A DNA stretch of 64,000 nucleotides from Candidatus Lightella neohaematopini (GCA_025728545.1 JAOBJL010000003.1:1-64000); one strand, 5' to 3'. Counted from the stretch's first letter, positions 1 through 10,802 are shown. The notes: generated by a model not told the origin, from the sequence alone. Translations and numbers: made by a program.

Positions 1-41
1 TTATTATGTCAAGTTGATTTATTATAAATAATAATTAAGAT

Positions 42-1910
42 TTATATTTCTATTTGTGTACCTAATTTAACTACTCTATTTGTTGGTATTAAATATTGAT
101 CAGATATTTTTATTGAATTATGGTATAGTATTGTAAATAATTTACCACTAATTTTAGAATACCAAGATTTGCGATTCAAAATTAATGATTCATATGATAT
201 AAAAAAAGATATTTCTTGCATTTGACAAAATAATCCATCTACTTTGCATCTATTAAATATTTCTTCCATATTAGGAGTTTCTTTAAAACCATAACAAGCA
301 ATAACACGCCAAAAAGTTGGAGATAATTGTTCTATATTTACACGTTTTATATTGTAAACTAATGGAGTATTTTTTACTTTAATGTTTAATAAAATTGTTC
401 TAGTATGAATAATTTTATTGTGTTTTAAGTTCTGTAATAATGCGATAGGAATATTATTTATAGCGTAAGATATAAATACTGCAGTACCAGGTACTATAAT
501 TGGTGGATATTTATTAAGAGAAATAATAAAAGCACTTAAAGAATTATCATGTTTATTAACCTGACAGAATAAATTTAATTTTTCATATCTCCATATCATC
601 ATAATAGTAAAAATTATTAGACTAATTAGTATAGTTAACCATCCACCAGATAAAGTTTTTAATATATTTATAGTAAACATCATAATATCTAAACATAAGA
701 AAATTATTAGTAATAGTGTTGCTAAATATATATTCCACTGCCAATAACGTATAATTACTATATATAGTAGTATACTAGTTAGCACCATAGCGCTAGTTAC
801 TGTTATGCCGTAAGCTGCTGCTAAATTACTAGAATGCTCAAATATAATTATAACAGCTAATACTATTATGTATAATAACCAATTAATTACAGGAATATAT
901 ATTTGTCCAGATTCTATTTCAGAAGTATAAATAATTTTCATAGAAGGTAAGTAATTTAAATTTATTGCCTGTTTTGTTAAAGAAAAAATTCCAGATATTA
1001 CTGCTTGAGATGCTATAATTGTTGCCATAGTACTTATAATTAGTAATGGTAACATAGCCCAATTAGGAGCAAGAAAAAAAAATGGATTACTAACATATTT
1101 TATATTAGATAAAATTAAAGCACCCTGTCCAAAATAATTTAATACTAATGTTGGTAATACTAAAAAAAACCAAGCTAAACGAATTGGTAATGTACCAAAA
1201 TGTCCCATATCAGCATATAAAGCTTCAACTCCAGTAATAGATAAAATTACTGTACCTAAAGCAAATAAAGAAACATTATGATATTTTTTTATAAAAACAA
1301 GAGCCCATTTGGGATTACATGCAGTAAGTATTTCTGGAAATTTAATAATTTCAGTGATACCTAAAATTCCTATTGTTAAAAACCAAATTATCATAATTGG
1401 TGTAAATAATTTACTGATATTAGTAGTACCGTATTTTTGAAATATAAATAATATAGTTAATATAACAATAGCTATTGGAGTGATAAATTTTTTAAAAAAT
1501 GGGGTAATAATTTGTAGCCCCTCAGTAGCAGAAACTATAGAGATAGCTGGAGTAATAATAGTTTCCCCATAAAAAAAGCTACCTCCTAATAATCCTAATA
1601 TTATTAATACATTAGTAAATTTATTATTGATATTTCTAGTAGATAATAAAGTAAGAGTTAAAATCCCCCCCTCTCCAGCATCATTAGCTTTCATAACAAA
1701 TAATAAATACTTAATGGAAACTATTATAATTAGTAACCAAAAAATAATTGATAAGAAACCAAATACGGTAATATAATTGATATTAATACCATATTGGTTG
1801 TTAAAACATTCTTTTAAAGTATATAACGGACTAGTCCCAATATCTCCGTATACTATTCCAGTAGTAGCTAAAGTATTAATTAATAATGAATACTTATTAT
1901 TTTTAAACAT
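42..1910 (-). CDS. kup: Kup low-affinity potassium/proton symporter
   Basis: Inner-membrane K+ uptake protein of the Kup/HAK/KT family. The 622-residue length equals that of E. coli Kup. The family signature GDIGTSPLYTLKE lies at about residues 22-34 in the first membrane segment. About twelve hydrophobic segments fill the first two thirds and a soluble C-terminal tail follows. The ATG at 1910 gives the usual N-terminus, but no clear Shine-Dalgarno precedes it. The gene runs toward the window edge and its left neighbour is not visible. Its usual E. coli neighbour, the rbs operon, is not here, so this junction has been rearranged. Family assignment is very secure; its being the main K+ importer is an inference. 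Confidence 0.96.
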   Translation of the reverse strand: MFKNNKYSLLINTLATTGIVYGDIGTSPLYTLKECFNNQYGININYITVFGFLSIIFWLLIIIVSIKYLLFVMKANDAGEGGILTLTLLSTRNINNKFTNVLIILGLLGGSFFYGETIITPAISIVSATEGLQIITPFFKKFITPIAIVILTILFIFQKYGTTNISKLFTPIMIIWFLTIGILGITEIIKFPEILTACNPKWALVFIKKYHNVSLFALGTVILSITGVEALYADMGHFGTLPIRLAWFFLVLPTLVLNYFGQGALILSNIKYVSNPFFFLAPNWAMLPLLIISTMATIIASQAVISGIFSLTKQAINLNYLPSMKIIYTSEIESGQIYIPVINWLLYIIVLAVIIIFEHSSNLAAAYGITVTSAMVLTSILLYIVIIRYWQWNIYLATLLLIIFLCLDIMMFTINILKTLSGGWLTILISLIIFTIMMIWRYEKLNLFCQVNKHDNSLSAFIISLNKYPPIIVPGTAVFISYAINNIPIALLQNLKHNKIIHTRTILLNIKVKNTPLVYNIKRVNIEQLSPTFWRVIACYGFKETPNMEEIFNRCKVDGLFCQMQEISFFISYESLILNRKSWYSKISGKLFTILYHNSIKISDQYLIPTNRVVKLGTQIEI

Positions 1911-2023
1911 ACGAAAACATTATACATAATACTATATTAATAAATCATAAATAATATGTATATATTTAAAAATTTAATTAATTTCACATTTAAATTATAA
2001 ATCTATTTAATATTATAAATAAC

Positions 2024-2072
2024 ACAACCACCTATCATATTATTAATAATATAATATAATATTAGTGGCTGT
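2024..2072 (-). terminator. Hairpin downstream of cspC, probable terminator or 3' stabiliser
   Basis: Read on the minus strand, ACAGCCACT (2072-2064) pairs with GGTGGTTGT (2032-2024) in nine base pairs including two G-U wobbles. The interior is an A+T palindrome (2037-2052). The G-U pairs would be A-C mismatches in a plus-strand transcript, so the stem suits only a transcript running from cspC, whose stop lies 45 bases upstream. It is one of few stems with several G-C pairs in this A+T-rich DNA. There is no long T-run after it, so a classical intrinsic terminator is not certain. Confidence 0.45.
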
Positions 2073-2116
2073 ATTACGTAATTTATATACTCTACCAAAT
2101 TTAAGTAAAAAATAAA

Positions 2117-2326
2117 TTATATTGTAGTAACATTAATTGCTGATGGTCCTTTTTGACCATCCTGAATTTCAAATTCTACATTTTGTCCTTCAGATAAAGT
2201 TTTAAAACCATTACCTTGAATTGCTGAAAAATGTACAAATACATCCTTACTACCATCTGATGGAGTAATAAAACCAAAACCCTTAGATTCATTAAACCAT
2301 TTTACTTGACCTGTAATTTTCGCCAT
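2117..2326 (-). CDS. cspC: Cold-shock-like RNA chaperone CspC
   Basis: A 69-residue cold-shock domain protein that binds single-stranded RNA and melts secondary structure, acting as a transcription antiterminator and mRNA stabiliser. Both RNA-binding motifs are present: KGFGFI (RNP1, about 15-20) and DVFVHF (RNP2, about 28-33). Residue by residue it is closer to E. coli CspC than CspE: it starts MAKI and keeps FSAIQGNG and EIQDGQKG, where CspE has FSAIQTNG and EITNGAKG. An AAGGAAAG Shine-Dalgarno lies just upstream of the ATG. The neighbouring htpX also fits the cspC region of E. coli. Its sequence is far less drifted than its neighbours, which suggests strong selection and high expression. 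Confidence 0.95.
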   Translation of the reverse strand: MAKITGQVKWFNESKGFGFITPSDGSKDVFVHFSAIQGNGFKTLSEGQNVEFEIQDGQKGPSAINVTTI

Positions 2327-2519
2327 ATTTTACTTTCCTTAAAAAATATTAAATAATGTGTAGTAGTATATGATAAAAACAATTTATTATAAAGTATATC
2401 TTAACACAAATTAGTTTCTATAAATCTACCAGTAATTATAAATTAATATACATTAAAGTATTTTAATATATCAATAGCATAATTCTAATATAATTAGTTT
2501 TCATAATTTTACAACTATT

Positions 2520-3395
2520 TTAACTTAAATAAGTTTTATTTATTAATGCTTGAATTCTTCTTTCTAAAGTAGGATGAGACATAAATAATTCACTAAAATT
2601 ATAACTATATTTACCATTAATACAAAAAGAACTAATAGAATTATCAATATTAAATTTATTATAATTCATTTTTAATTTATTTAATGCAATAATCATATTA
2701 TCTACACCAACTAACTTTGCTGCTCCAGCATCAGCATAAAATTCCCTTTTACGAGAAAACCAAAGAACGACTATATTAGCTAGTATACCAAATACTAGTT
2801 CTAATATTAGAGATGTAATAAAATATATAATCTGATTGTTATTTCTATCGTTATCATCTGAATTAATACCAGAAAATAATTGTGCAAAAATTCTAGATAA
2901 AAATATAACAAAAGTATTAGTAACACCTTGTATTAAAGTCATAGTAATCATATCTCCATTAACTATATGACTCATTTCATGAGCTATTACAGCTTGTATT
3001 TCGTTTTTATCCATTTTTTTTATTAATTCAGTACTAATTGCTAATAAAGATGATTGACGTCTAGCACCAGTAGTAAAAGCATTTAAATCATTAGAACTAT
3101 AAATAACTAATTCGGGATTATTAATACCTAATATTTTTGACTGATTATTTATTATTTCTAATAACCAACACTCAATATTATTTCTTGGTGTTTTAATAAT
3201 TTCACCATTTACTAATCGTAATGCAATATATTTTGACATATATAAAGATATTAAAGAACCACTAAATCCAAACACAATAGCTAAAAATAACAAGTGATAT
3301 ATTGTATTTATATTAATACCTAAAATACATAGTACTAAACTAAATACTATTAGTACTGCTATATTAGTAATTAAAAATATAATAATACGAAACAT
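2520..3395 (-). CDS. htpX: HtpX membrane zinc metalloprotease
   Basis: Integral-membrane M48-family protease that degrades misfolded membrane proteins and works alongside FtsH. It has two N-terminal membrane segments (about 3-25 and 35-55). The zinc motif HEMSH is at 139-143, followed by a further hydrophobic pair (about 155-175 and 190-213). The third zinc ligand is Glu218 in KREFYADAG. Length 291 against 293 in E. coli. The ATG at 3395 has AGGAAT upstream. All catalytic residues are present, so it should be active. With FtsH/HflKC elsewhere in the window, the cell has kept a full membrane-protein quality-control set. Confidence 0.96.
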   Translation of the reverse strand: MFRIIIFLITNIAVLIVFSLVLCILGININTIYHLLFLAIVFGFSGSLISLYMSKYIALRLVNGEIIKTPRNNIECWLLEIINNQSKILGINNPELVIYSSNDLNAFTTGARRQSSLLAISTELIKKMDKNEIQAVIAHEMSHIVNGDMITMTLIQGVTNTFVIFLSRIFAQLFSGINSDDNDRNNNQIIYFITSLILELVFGILANIVVLWFSRKREFYADAGAAKLVGVDNMIIALNKLKMNYNKFNIDNSISSFCINGKYSYNFSELFMSHPTLERRIQALINKTYLS

Positions 3396-3524
3396 ATTAA
3401 CACTATTCCTTTATTAATTAAATTTAATAATAAGTTACATAACATTATAATAGTATAATAATTTTACCAAAACTAGTACTTTATATTAATAAAAATTAAT
3501 ACTATTTATAATAGTAAACAATTT

Positions 3525-4715
3525 TTAATTGAATTTTAATTTAGGTAACAAAAAATTAACCATTTTAATATATTTCAATTTATCAGTTCCAATTAATTTA
3601 GTTATACAAGGTAATCTAATAGTAAGTGGATTAACTGCATGATTATTGATCCAAACTTCAAAATGTAAATGTGGACCGGTAGAATAACCAGTATTACCTG
3701 ATAAAGCTATACAATCTCCGTACTTAACAAATTGTCCTGACTTAACTAATAACTTGTCTAAATGCATATATCTTGTAATATATTGATTATCATGATTAAT
3801 AGTAATATATTTTCCTGCAGCTTTGTCAATTTTACTACTAATAACTTTACCATCACTAACAGAAAATATTGGGGTACCTTTAGGCATAGCAAAATCTACC
3901 CCTCTATGTGGTTTCATAATTTTAGTAATTGGATTAAATCTATTAAAACTAAATTTAGATGAAATACGAAATTTTTTACTAGTAGGATATAGTATAGAAT
4001 TATTAGTTAATCTTATAGCTTTTAAATTATAGAATTTACCATTATATGCTCTAAAAGCATAAAAATCTTTACCATTAGTATTAATTCTAATACCAATTAG
4101 TTGACTATAATAATTTTCTTTACTAGAGGAATTATTTAATTTAACCAGTACTGAAAATTGATCACCATTTTTTAATTTATTTAAATTTATACGCCATTTT
4201 AGTGCTGTTTTAATAATTTCAATATCATTATTAGTTAATCCTGATAAACGTGCGCTAGAAAAAAAATTACCACTTATATAACCATTAAATACCTTATAAC
4301 AACAGTTTATATTTTCAGGAAAAAATTTTTTTGTATTAAAAAAAATAATATTTTTATGTAATTTTTCTAATAAATTACATGTGTAATATTTTATTATATT
4401 TAGAACTAGTAAAATATGATTAATTACATATAAACTATTATTTACAAAATATTTTTTAAATGGTTTCATATTTTTAATAAAGTTAACTTTGTTAATATAT
4501 AATAAATATTGAGTATTAATATCATTGTACTTATACTCTAAACTATTTAGAAAATTAAAATTATTAACAGGTTCTAATAATAGTAAATTACTTAATTGTT
4601 TAGTAAATCTTAAATAGTTGTAAGAATTAAATAATTGTAATAATAATATTAATAATGTAATAATAGTAACTAAGCGATATAATTTCATGTGGTATAATTT
4701 AATTTCAATTAACAT
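3525..4715 (-). CDS. mepM: MepM-type murein DD-endopeptidase (M23)
   Basis: Periplasmic peptidoglycan endopeptidase that cleaves cross-links so new murein can be inserted. An N-terminal membrane anchor (about residues 14-28) is followed by a diverged middle region. A C-terminal LytM/M23 domain sits at about 265-365, with HRGVDFAMPKGTP near its start and the HLHFE zinc motif near its end. It has 396 residues against 440 in E. coli; the loss is in the middle region. A second in-frame ATG at 4688 would also leave the anchor intact. In E. coli mepM lies beside znuACB and ruvBA-ruvC. Here it directly precedes ruvC, so the genes between have been deleted or moved. Confidence 0.9.
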   Translation of the reverse strand: MLIEIKLYHMKLYRLVTIITLLILLLQLFNSYNYLRFTKQLSNLLLLEPVNNFNFLNSLEYKYNDINTQYLLYINKVNFIKNMKPFKKYFVNNSLYVINHILLVLNIIKYYTCNLLEKLHKNIIFFNTKKFFPENINCCYKVFNGYISGNFFSSARLSGLTNNDIEIIKTALKWRINLNKLKNGDQFSVLVKLNNSSSKENYYSQLIGIRINTNGKDFYAFRAYNGKFYNLKAIRLTNNSILYPTSKKFRISSKFSFNRFNPITKIMKPHRGVDFAMPKGTPIFSVSDGKVISSKIDKAAGKYITINHDNQYITRYMHLDKLLVKSGQFVKYGDCIALSGNTGYSTGPHLHFEVWINNHAVNPLTIRLPCITKLIGTDKLKYIKMVNFLLPKLKFN

Positions 4716-4862
4716 TTTATTATATAGTTATTAATAACAAGTTAATTATTAATAACAATATATTAGTTAATGTTAGTATAAATATGTTAAGTAGTATATG
4801 TTAAATTAAATTTTATAGTAATATATGTAATCTAATAAAGTATTTATAAAATAACTAGTAAT

Positions 4863-5375
4863 TTAATAATTGTTAGTTAGTTTATTTAAATTACTAATAT
4901 TATAACAATGTGTCACGGCAATTGCTAATGCATCAGTTACATCAAATTTTAAACTAATTTTTAAATTTAATAACTTACATATAATGTATTTTACTTGTAA
5001 CTTATTTGCTGAACCACTACCTACAATAATTTTTTTTACCTGTTTAGCAGTATATTCAAATAGTGGTATATTAAAATTAACAGTAGCAGCAATAGCTACT
5101 CCTCTAGCGTGACCTAATTTAATTGCTGTATCAGCATTTCTAGACATAAAAATTTTTTCTACCACAATACAATTAGGTAAGAATTTACTAGTAATGTTAT
5201 ATATAGTATTATATATTAGTTTTAATTTATCATATAAATGATATAATCTACCACAATAAATATAATCACCGTATAAATAATTAATATTAAAATTATTAAA
5301 TTTTATTAAACCATAACCAGTAATATTTAATCCAGGATCTATACCTAAAATAATTTTATTTGTATTACTTGACAT
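4863..5375 (-). CDS. ruvC: RuvC Holliday-junction resolvase
   Basis: Endonuclease that cuts four-way recombination junctions. All four catalytic acids can be seen: Asp13 in GIDPG, Glu73 in VVEKIF, and Asp145 and Asp148 in FDVTDALA. It has 170 residues against 173 in E. coli. No ruvA or ruvB lies beside it, although they follow ruvC in E. coli; the next gene downstream is mepM. yebC and nudB, which normally separate it from aspS, are also gone. No strong Shine-Dalgarno is visible. The enzyme looks intact, but whether its RuvAB partner exists cannot be told from this window. Confidence 0.95.
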   Translation of the reverse strand: MSSNTNKIILGIDPGLNITGYGLIKFNNFNINYLYGDYIYCGRLYHLYDKLKLIYNTIYNITSKFLPNCIVVEKIFMSRNADTAIKLGHARGVAIAATVNFNIPLFEYTAKQVKKIIVGSGSANKLQVKYIICKLLNLKISLKFDVTDALAIAVTHCYNISNLNKLTNNY

Positions 5376-5451
5376 AATTGATTTTTTTAAATAAAAACAT
5401 TAACACGTTAATTATTAATATACTACTACTATAGTTAAATTATTTTGTATA

Positions 5452-7128
5452 TTAAAAATGTATATTTATTCGAGATGTTAATTTAGGAAAAGCAATAACA
5501 TCTTTTATACTACTAGAATCAGTTAATAACATTAATAAACGATCTAAACCTATAGCTAAACCAGCATGTGGAGGAGCTCCATATTTTAGTGCGTTTAATA
5601 ATATACCAAAATATTTATTTTGTTTATATTTACTAATACCTAATATATTAAAAATTATTTTTTGCATTTTATAATTATTGATACGTTCTGAACCACTACC
5701 AATTTCATAGCCATTTATAACAATATCGTATGAATTAGCTAATATAGATTTAGGATATTCAATGATGTAATTAATATCTTTACACTTAGGAGCTGTAAAT
5801 GGATGATGCATAGAAGATAGTACGTTATTTTTTACTTTAAATAAAGGAAAATCAGTAATCCATAAAGGAGCCCATTTAATATAATTTAAGTCATAATCTG
5901 AACTAATTATTAATCTTAATTTCCCCAAAATACTAACAGCTTTATAAAAATTATCTATTACAAAAAAAATAGTACCATAACAACTAGGTTTTTTTAAAAA
6001 ATCTAAAATTTTTATTAAAAACTTATAATCAAATACTTTTAATGCTGATCCCTCTAAATTTAACTTATTAAGTTTAGTACTAATTTTTATCCAAAAAGAC
6101 ATTTTAATATTATGACAATTAATATATTTAATATATTTATTAATATCTTCATTATTAATATATATATTATCTATATTTATTGCAATAATACTATTTACAT
6201 CAAAATTATATATTTCATTATAATTTTTATTAATATTTGCGAATAATTTAGTTAAATTTATTAATTCTATATTATTACGTAAATCTGGTTTATCTGTACC
6301 AAAACGACAAATTGCATCATTATAAGAAATTTTAATAAATTTATCTAATTTAATATCTAAAATCTTATACCATAAATATTTAATTAAACGTTCTGTTATT
6401 TTCATTAACTCATTAGTATTAATAAATGATGTTTCTATATCTAATTGAGTAAATTCTGGTTGTCGATCAGATCTTGAATCTTCATCACGAAAACATTTTG
6501 CTATTTGATAATATTTATTAAAACCTGATATCATTAATAGTTGTTTAAATATTTGTGGGGATTGGGGTAACGAATAACGTTGATTATTAATTTTACTAGA
6601 TACTATATAATCTTGAGCTCCATTATAGGATGGATTTGTTAATATTGGAGTATCGATATAAGAAAAATTATTCTTTGTCATAAACGTATTAATAATATAA
6701 AATACTTTAGAACGTGTTATAATATTATTAGTCATCTTTCTACTACGTAAATCTAGATAACGAAACTTTAGTCTTTTTTCTTCATTTGTAATATTATTAA
6801 TATTTATTGGTAGAATCTTAGATTTGTTTATTATATTTAAATTTATTACTAGTATTTCTATACTATCAGTAACTTTTTTTTCTTTTTTTTTAAATTTATT
6901 TTTTACTAAACCAATAATTTTAATACAAAACTCATTTTTTAATTTTATTGCTTGACTAAAAACAAATTTATATTTAGGAATAAAACACAACTGAACAATT
7001 CCTGAATAATCACGTAAATCAATAAAAATTAATTTTCCTAAATTTCTTATACAATCTACCCAACCATAAATTATTACTTGTTTATTAATATGTGATATAT
7101 TAATTTCGCCGCAATGTAATCTTTGCAT
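5452..7128 (-). CDS. aspS: Aspartyl-tRNA synthetase, C-terminally shortened
   Basis: Class II synthetase charging tRNA-Asp. It has an N-terminal OB anticodon-binding domain (about residues 1-105), a catalytic core with motif 2 around [17 protein letters not shown], an insertion domain, and motif 3 [13 protein letters not shown] near the end. The ATG at 7128, with AGGTAA upstream, aligns with the E. coli start. A longer frame from a TTG adds 13 unmatched residues. The protein stops shortly after DVIAFPK and lacks roughly the last 35 residues found in E. coli, giving about 558 instead of 590. Motif 3 is intact, so activity is expected. It is divergent from argS. Confidence 0.96.
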   Translation of the reverse strand: MQRLHCGEINISHINKQVIIYGWVDCIRNLGKLIFIDLRDYSGIVQLCFIPKYKFVFSQAIKLKNEFCIKIIGLVKNKFKKKEKKVTDSIEILVINLNIINKSKILPININNITNEEKRLKFRYLDLRSRKMTNNIITRSKVFYIINTFMTKNNFSYIDTPILTNPSYNGAQDYIVSSKINNQRYSLPQSPQIFKQLLMISGFNKYYQIAKCFRDEDSRSDRQPEFTQLDIETSFINTNELMKITERLIKYLWYKILDIKLDKFIKISYNDAICRFGTDKPDLRNNIELINLTKLFANINKNYNEIYNFDVNSIIAINIDNIYINNEDINKYIKYINCHNIKMSFWIKISTKLNKLNLEGSALKVFDYKFLIKILDFLKKPSCYGTIFFVIDNFYKAVSILGKLRLIISSDYDLNYIKWAPLWITDFPLFKVKNNVLSSMHHPFTAPKCKDINYIIEYPKSILANSYDIVINGYEIGSGSERINNYKMQKIIFNILGISKYKQNKYFGILLNALKYGAPPHAGLAIGLDRLLMLLTDSSSIKDVIAFPKLTSRINIHF

Positions 7129-7243
7129 TAATTTACCTATTGATACCAACTCATAATAACGATACAATATAATTATATCATAATAATAATTTACATAAAT
7201 TATTTTATTGATTAAACGTTCTATAATTTATCATATAAAAGTT

Positions 7244-8983
7244 ATGAATATAAATACTATAATATCAATGAAATTAAAACAAATTTTACTTACTCTAAAT
7301 ATAAAAAAAAATACTAATGTTTTAGTAGTTAAAACTACTAAACATAATAAATTTGGCCATTATCAAATTAATGGTATAACATCATTAGCTAATATTATTA
7401 ATATAAAACCTACAATACTGGCAGAAAATATCAAAAATCAATTAAAATCACTTTATATAATAGATAAAATTAATATTACTAATACAAACTTTATAAATAT
7501 TTTTTTAAAAATTAGTTGGTTATCTTGTAGTTTAAAAAAATTAATAAATTCTTCGAGATTAAATATTAGTAAAATACAAAAATTAGAAAATATTGTTATT
7601 GATTATTCTTCACCCAATATAGCTAAAGAAATGCATGTAGGTCATTTAAGATCTACTATTATAGGTGATTCTATGGTAAGAATATTAAGTTTTTTAGGAT
7701 ACAATGTAATAAAAATAAATCATATAGGCGATTGGGGTATACCTTTTAGTATATTAATTACATATCTAGAAAAAATTAATATTAATATAAATAGTAAAGT
7801 AATTAGTAATATTCAGTTACTAGATAAACTTTATAAAAGAGCAAAAAGTTATTATGATACTAATAATAATTTTGTTGATCAGGTAAACTTAAACTTACTA
7901 AAATTACAAAATGGAGATATTTATTATAATAAAATATGGTGTAAAATAGTGAATGTTACAACTAAAAATAATCAATATGTTTATAATTTATTAAATGTCA
8001 CATTAGATAATATTGATAATGTAGGAGAAAGTTTTTATAAAAATATGTTATTAGATATTGTTAATGATTTAAAAAACAAAGGAATTACAGTTAATAAAAA
8101 TTATTTATCATTGGTAATAATAAATAATAACAAAAAAGATAATTCTACACATGTAATAATTAGAAAAGAGAATGGAACTTATTTATATTCGACTATTGAT
8201 ATTGCATCTATTAAATATAGATATGAAATATTAAAAGCTGACAAAATTATATATTATGTAGATTCACGTCAACAAAGTTATTTTAAAAATATATTTTTTA
8301 TAGCACGTGCAGCAAATTATATACCAAAATCATTTAAATTAGAACATCATATTTTAGGTATGGTATTAGACAAAGATAATAAACCATTTAAAACCCGTGA
8401 AGGAAATACAATAAAGTTAATAGATTTACTAAATGAATCAATTAAACGAGTAAGTATTATTATAAAAAATAAATATCCTAAAATAAGTAATGAAAAATTA
8501 TATAGGATTTCTAAAGTTCTTGGTGTTGGAGCTATTAAATACTTTGATTTATCAAGAAATCGTTCATCTAACTATGTATTTAGTTGGGATAAAATATTAA
8601 ATTTACGCGGTAATACAGTAATTTACATACAATATGCTTATATTCGTATTAATTCTATACTAAAAAAAATAGATATTAAACAATATAAATATTCTAATTA
8701 TAAAAATTATTATTTTGGTACAAATGAAGAAATTCTATTGATTATACATATTCTAAGACTAGAAGAAATAATTAATAATATATCTAAATACGGCACACCC
8801 CACTTATTATGTGATTATTTATATAATTTAGCTAATTTATTTTCTAATTTTTATGAAAACTGTCATATATTAAAATCTGATAAAAAAATAAGAGTAAGTA
8901 GAATATTACTATTATTAGTAACTTCCTTAACTATTAAAGTTAGTTTAAGTCTATTAGGTATAGATGTTGTTGATATAATATAA
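7244..8983 (+). CDS. argS: Arginyl-tRNA synthetase
   Basis: Class I synthetase charging tRNA-Arg. The N-terminal Add-1 domain is followed by the HIGH-type motif HVGHLRST and the conserved GDWG segment. The C-terminal part carries the QYAY region and the helical anticodon-binding domain. The ATG at 7244 (MNINTIIS...) matches the E. coli start; a TTG at 7208 in the same frame would add 12 unmatched residues. That gives 579 residues against 577 in E. coli. No clear Shine-Dalgarno is present. The stop codon lies nine bases from that of the converging murJ. Confidence 0.96.
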   Translation: MNINTIISMKLKQILLTLNIKKNTNVLVVKTTKHNKFGHYQINGITSLANIINIKPTILAENIKNQLKSLYIIDKINITNTNFINIFLKISWLSCSLKKLINSSRLNISKIQKLENIVIDYSSPNIAKEMHVGHLRSTIIGDSMVRILSFLGYNVIKINHIGDWGIPFSILITYLEKINININSKVISNIQLLDKLYKRAKSYYDTNNNFVDQVNLNLLKLQNGDIYYNKIWCKIVNVTTKNNQYVYNLLNVTLDNIDNVGESFYKNMLLDIVNDLKNKGITVNKNYLSLVIINNNKKDNSTHVIIRKENGTYLYSTIDIASIKYRYEILKADKIIYYVDSRQQSYFKNIFFIARAANYIPKSFKLEHHILGMVLDKDNKPFKTREGNTIKLIDLLNESIKRVSIIIKNKYPKISNEKLYRISKVLGVGAIKYFDLSRNRSSNYVFSWDKILNLRGNTVIYIQYAYIRINSILKKIDIKQYKYSNYKNYYFGTNEEILLIIHILRLEEIINNISKYGTPHLLCDYLYNLANLFSNFYENCHILKSDKKIRVSRILLLLVTSLTIKVSLSLLGIDVVDII

Positions 8984-8992
8984 AAATAATAT

Positions 8993-10534
8993 TTAAAAAT
9001 TATAATAAAAATAAAAAATTTCTTTTATTTTTAATCTAGTAATCCATAATGTAAAAAAATATACTATTGCTCCTAACATAGCTAATAATAAAATTCTAAT
9101 TAATCTATAAAATATTGATATACTATCCCAATTTGGCATTAATGATAATAATTTTATTAAAACAAAAGACATAACTAATACCGATACTATTATTTTAAAT
9201 AAAAAACTAATTATACTATAGTGAAAAAGTAACAATCGGTTTTTTAATAAATAAAGATATAATAAGATAGCTTGTATATAATAAGAAATAGTATTAGATA
9301 TAGATAAACCCAAATTACTAAATATATGTACAAATAATACATTCATAATTTGTGTTAATATAACTATAATTATCGATATTTTTACCAAAACTTTAGTATT
9401 ATTACAAGAATAAAAACTAATAGTTAATAATTTTGTTAATACTAATCCAATTAACCCAATTGAATAAATAATCAATAATTTTTGTATCATATATATACCA
9501 TATCTAGAAAAATCATTATATTGAAACAATGTAATAACTATTGGATAAGACAAAATTACTAAAGCAACAGAACTAGGAATAACAAAAATAAAACATAATT
9601 TTATACCCCAGTTTAATTGTTTTATATAACTACTTATATCATTTGTTATAAAACTATACGATAGTATTGGTAGTAAAATAGTATTTAATGATGTAATTAA
9701 TAACCCAGAAGGTAATTCAACAATACGATCAGCATAGTATATCCAAGATAAAGACCCGGTCATAAAAAAAGAAGCAAACATAGTATTAATAATATTTATT
9801 ATTTGACCTATAAAATTAATAATGATAAATGCACTAGTATTATGAAATAAATTAAATAGTTTTATATAATTAAAATTAAATCTAGGAATAATTAACATAT
9901 TAATTTTCTTTAAGAATATAAATTGATAACATAATTGTATTATTCCTCCAATAATAACAGACCAAGCTAATCCAAAAATTGATAAATTAAATAAACTACT
10001 AAGTAATGGAGTAAATATAATTATGCTAATATTAAAAAAAATTGATGTAGTAGAAGAAATTATTTTATAACCCCAAACATTTAATATTGTGCTAGTAAAA
10101 GTAATAAATAAAATTAAAATTATATATGGAAAAATAATTCTGGATAACTTTATTGTTAATGAAAAAATATAATCGTTTTTAACAAAACCAGGAGCAATTA
10201 TAGTAATAATTTTTGGCATAAAAAAAATAGTAATTAACGTAACTACTAATAATAAAATTATGAATAATCCAAATACATAAGAAATAAAATTATGAATATT
10301 TATTATATCGTTACTATTTTTATATTTAGTTAATATTGGGATAAAAATTTGTGATATAATTCCGTCGGAAAAAATTTTTCTAAATAAATTAGGTAATTTA
10401 AATGCTACTAAAAAAGCATCTAACATCCAATTAACTCCAAATATTCTTAATATCATTATGTCACGAATGAAACCTAATATTCTGGAAATTAGTGTTACAA
10501 AACTAATTTTTATTAATAATTTTATTAATAACAT
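8993..10534 (-). CDS. murJ: MurJ lipid II flippase
   Basis: Polytopic inner-membrane protein of the MOP superfamily that flips lipid II for peptidoglycan synthesis. It has 513 residues (511 in E. coli) with about fourteen hydrophobic segments. The conserved N-terminal ISRILGFIRDIMI and DAFLVAFKLPNLFRKIFSDG blocks are present, including the Arg residues of the central cavity. Its retention, with mepM nearby, implies that the cell still builds a murein wall. It converges on argS and is followed upstream by tRNA-Ser. Confidence 0.95.
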   Translation of the reverse strand: MLLIKLLIKISFVTLISRILGFIRDIMILRIFGVNWMLDAFLVAFKLPNLFRKIFSDGIISQIFIPILTKYKNSNDIINIHNFISYVFGLFIILLLVVTLITIFFMPKIITIIAPGFVKNDYIFSLTIKLSRIIFPYIILILFITFTSTILNVWGYKIISSTTSIFFNISIIIFTPLLSSLFNLSIFGLAWSVIIGGIIQLCYQFIFLKKINMLIIPRFNFNYIKLFNLFHNTSAFIIINFIGQIINIINTMFASFFMTGSLSWIYYADRIVELPSGLLITSLNTILLPILSYSFITNDISSYIKQLNWGIKLCFIFVIPSSVALVILSYPIVITLFQYNDFSRYGIYMIQKLLIIYSIGLIGLVLTKLLTISFYSCNNTKVLVKISIIIVILTQIMNVLFVHIFSNLGLSISNTISYYIQAILLYLYLLKNRLLLFHYSIISFLFKIIVSVLVMSFVLIKLLSLMPNWDSISIFYRLIRILLLAMLGAIVYFFTLWITRLKIKEIFYFYYNF

Positions 10535-10715
10535 TAATTGAATTAAGTTAATAGTAAATTATTATAAATAATATAATTGATAATACATAATTAACAAAAT
10601 AAAAAAATATGATTAATAATAATTAACACTAAATTAAATTATGTATTACATTATATTATATTATGATATAGTTAACTAACTACTTTAACAACAAATAATT
10701 ACTATCTAAAATTAT

Positions 10716-10802
10716 GGTGAGATGTCCGAGTGGTTTAAGGAGCATGCTTGGAAAGTATGTATACAAAATTAAGTATCGAGGGTTCGAATCCCTCTCTCAC
10801 CG
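10716..10802 (+). tRNA. tRNA-Ser (anticodon GGA)
   Basis: An 87-nucleotide class II tRNA. Its acceptor stem GGTGAGA pairs with TCTCACC and the discriminator is G. The anticodon loop is TTGGAAA, giving GGA, which reads UCU/UCC. It has a long variable arm and the T-loop GTTCGAATC. No CCA is encoded. It stands alone between murJ and putA. Confidence 0.95.
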
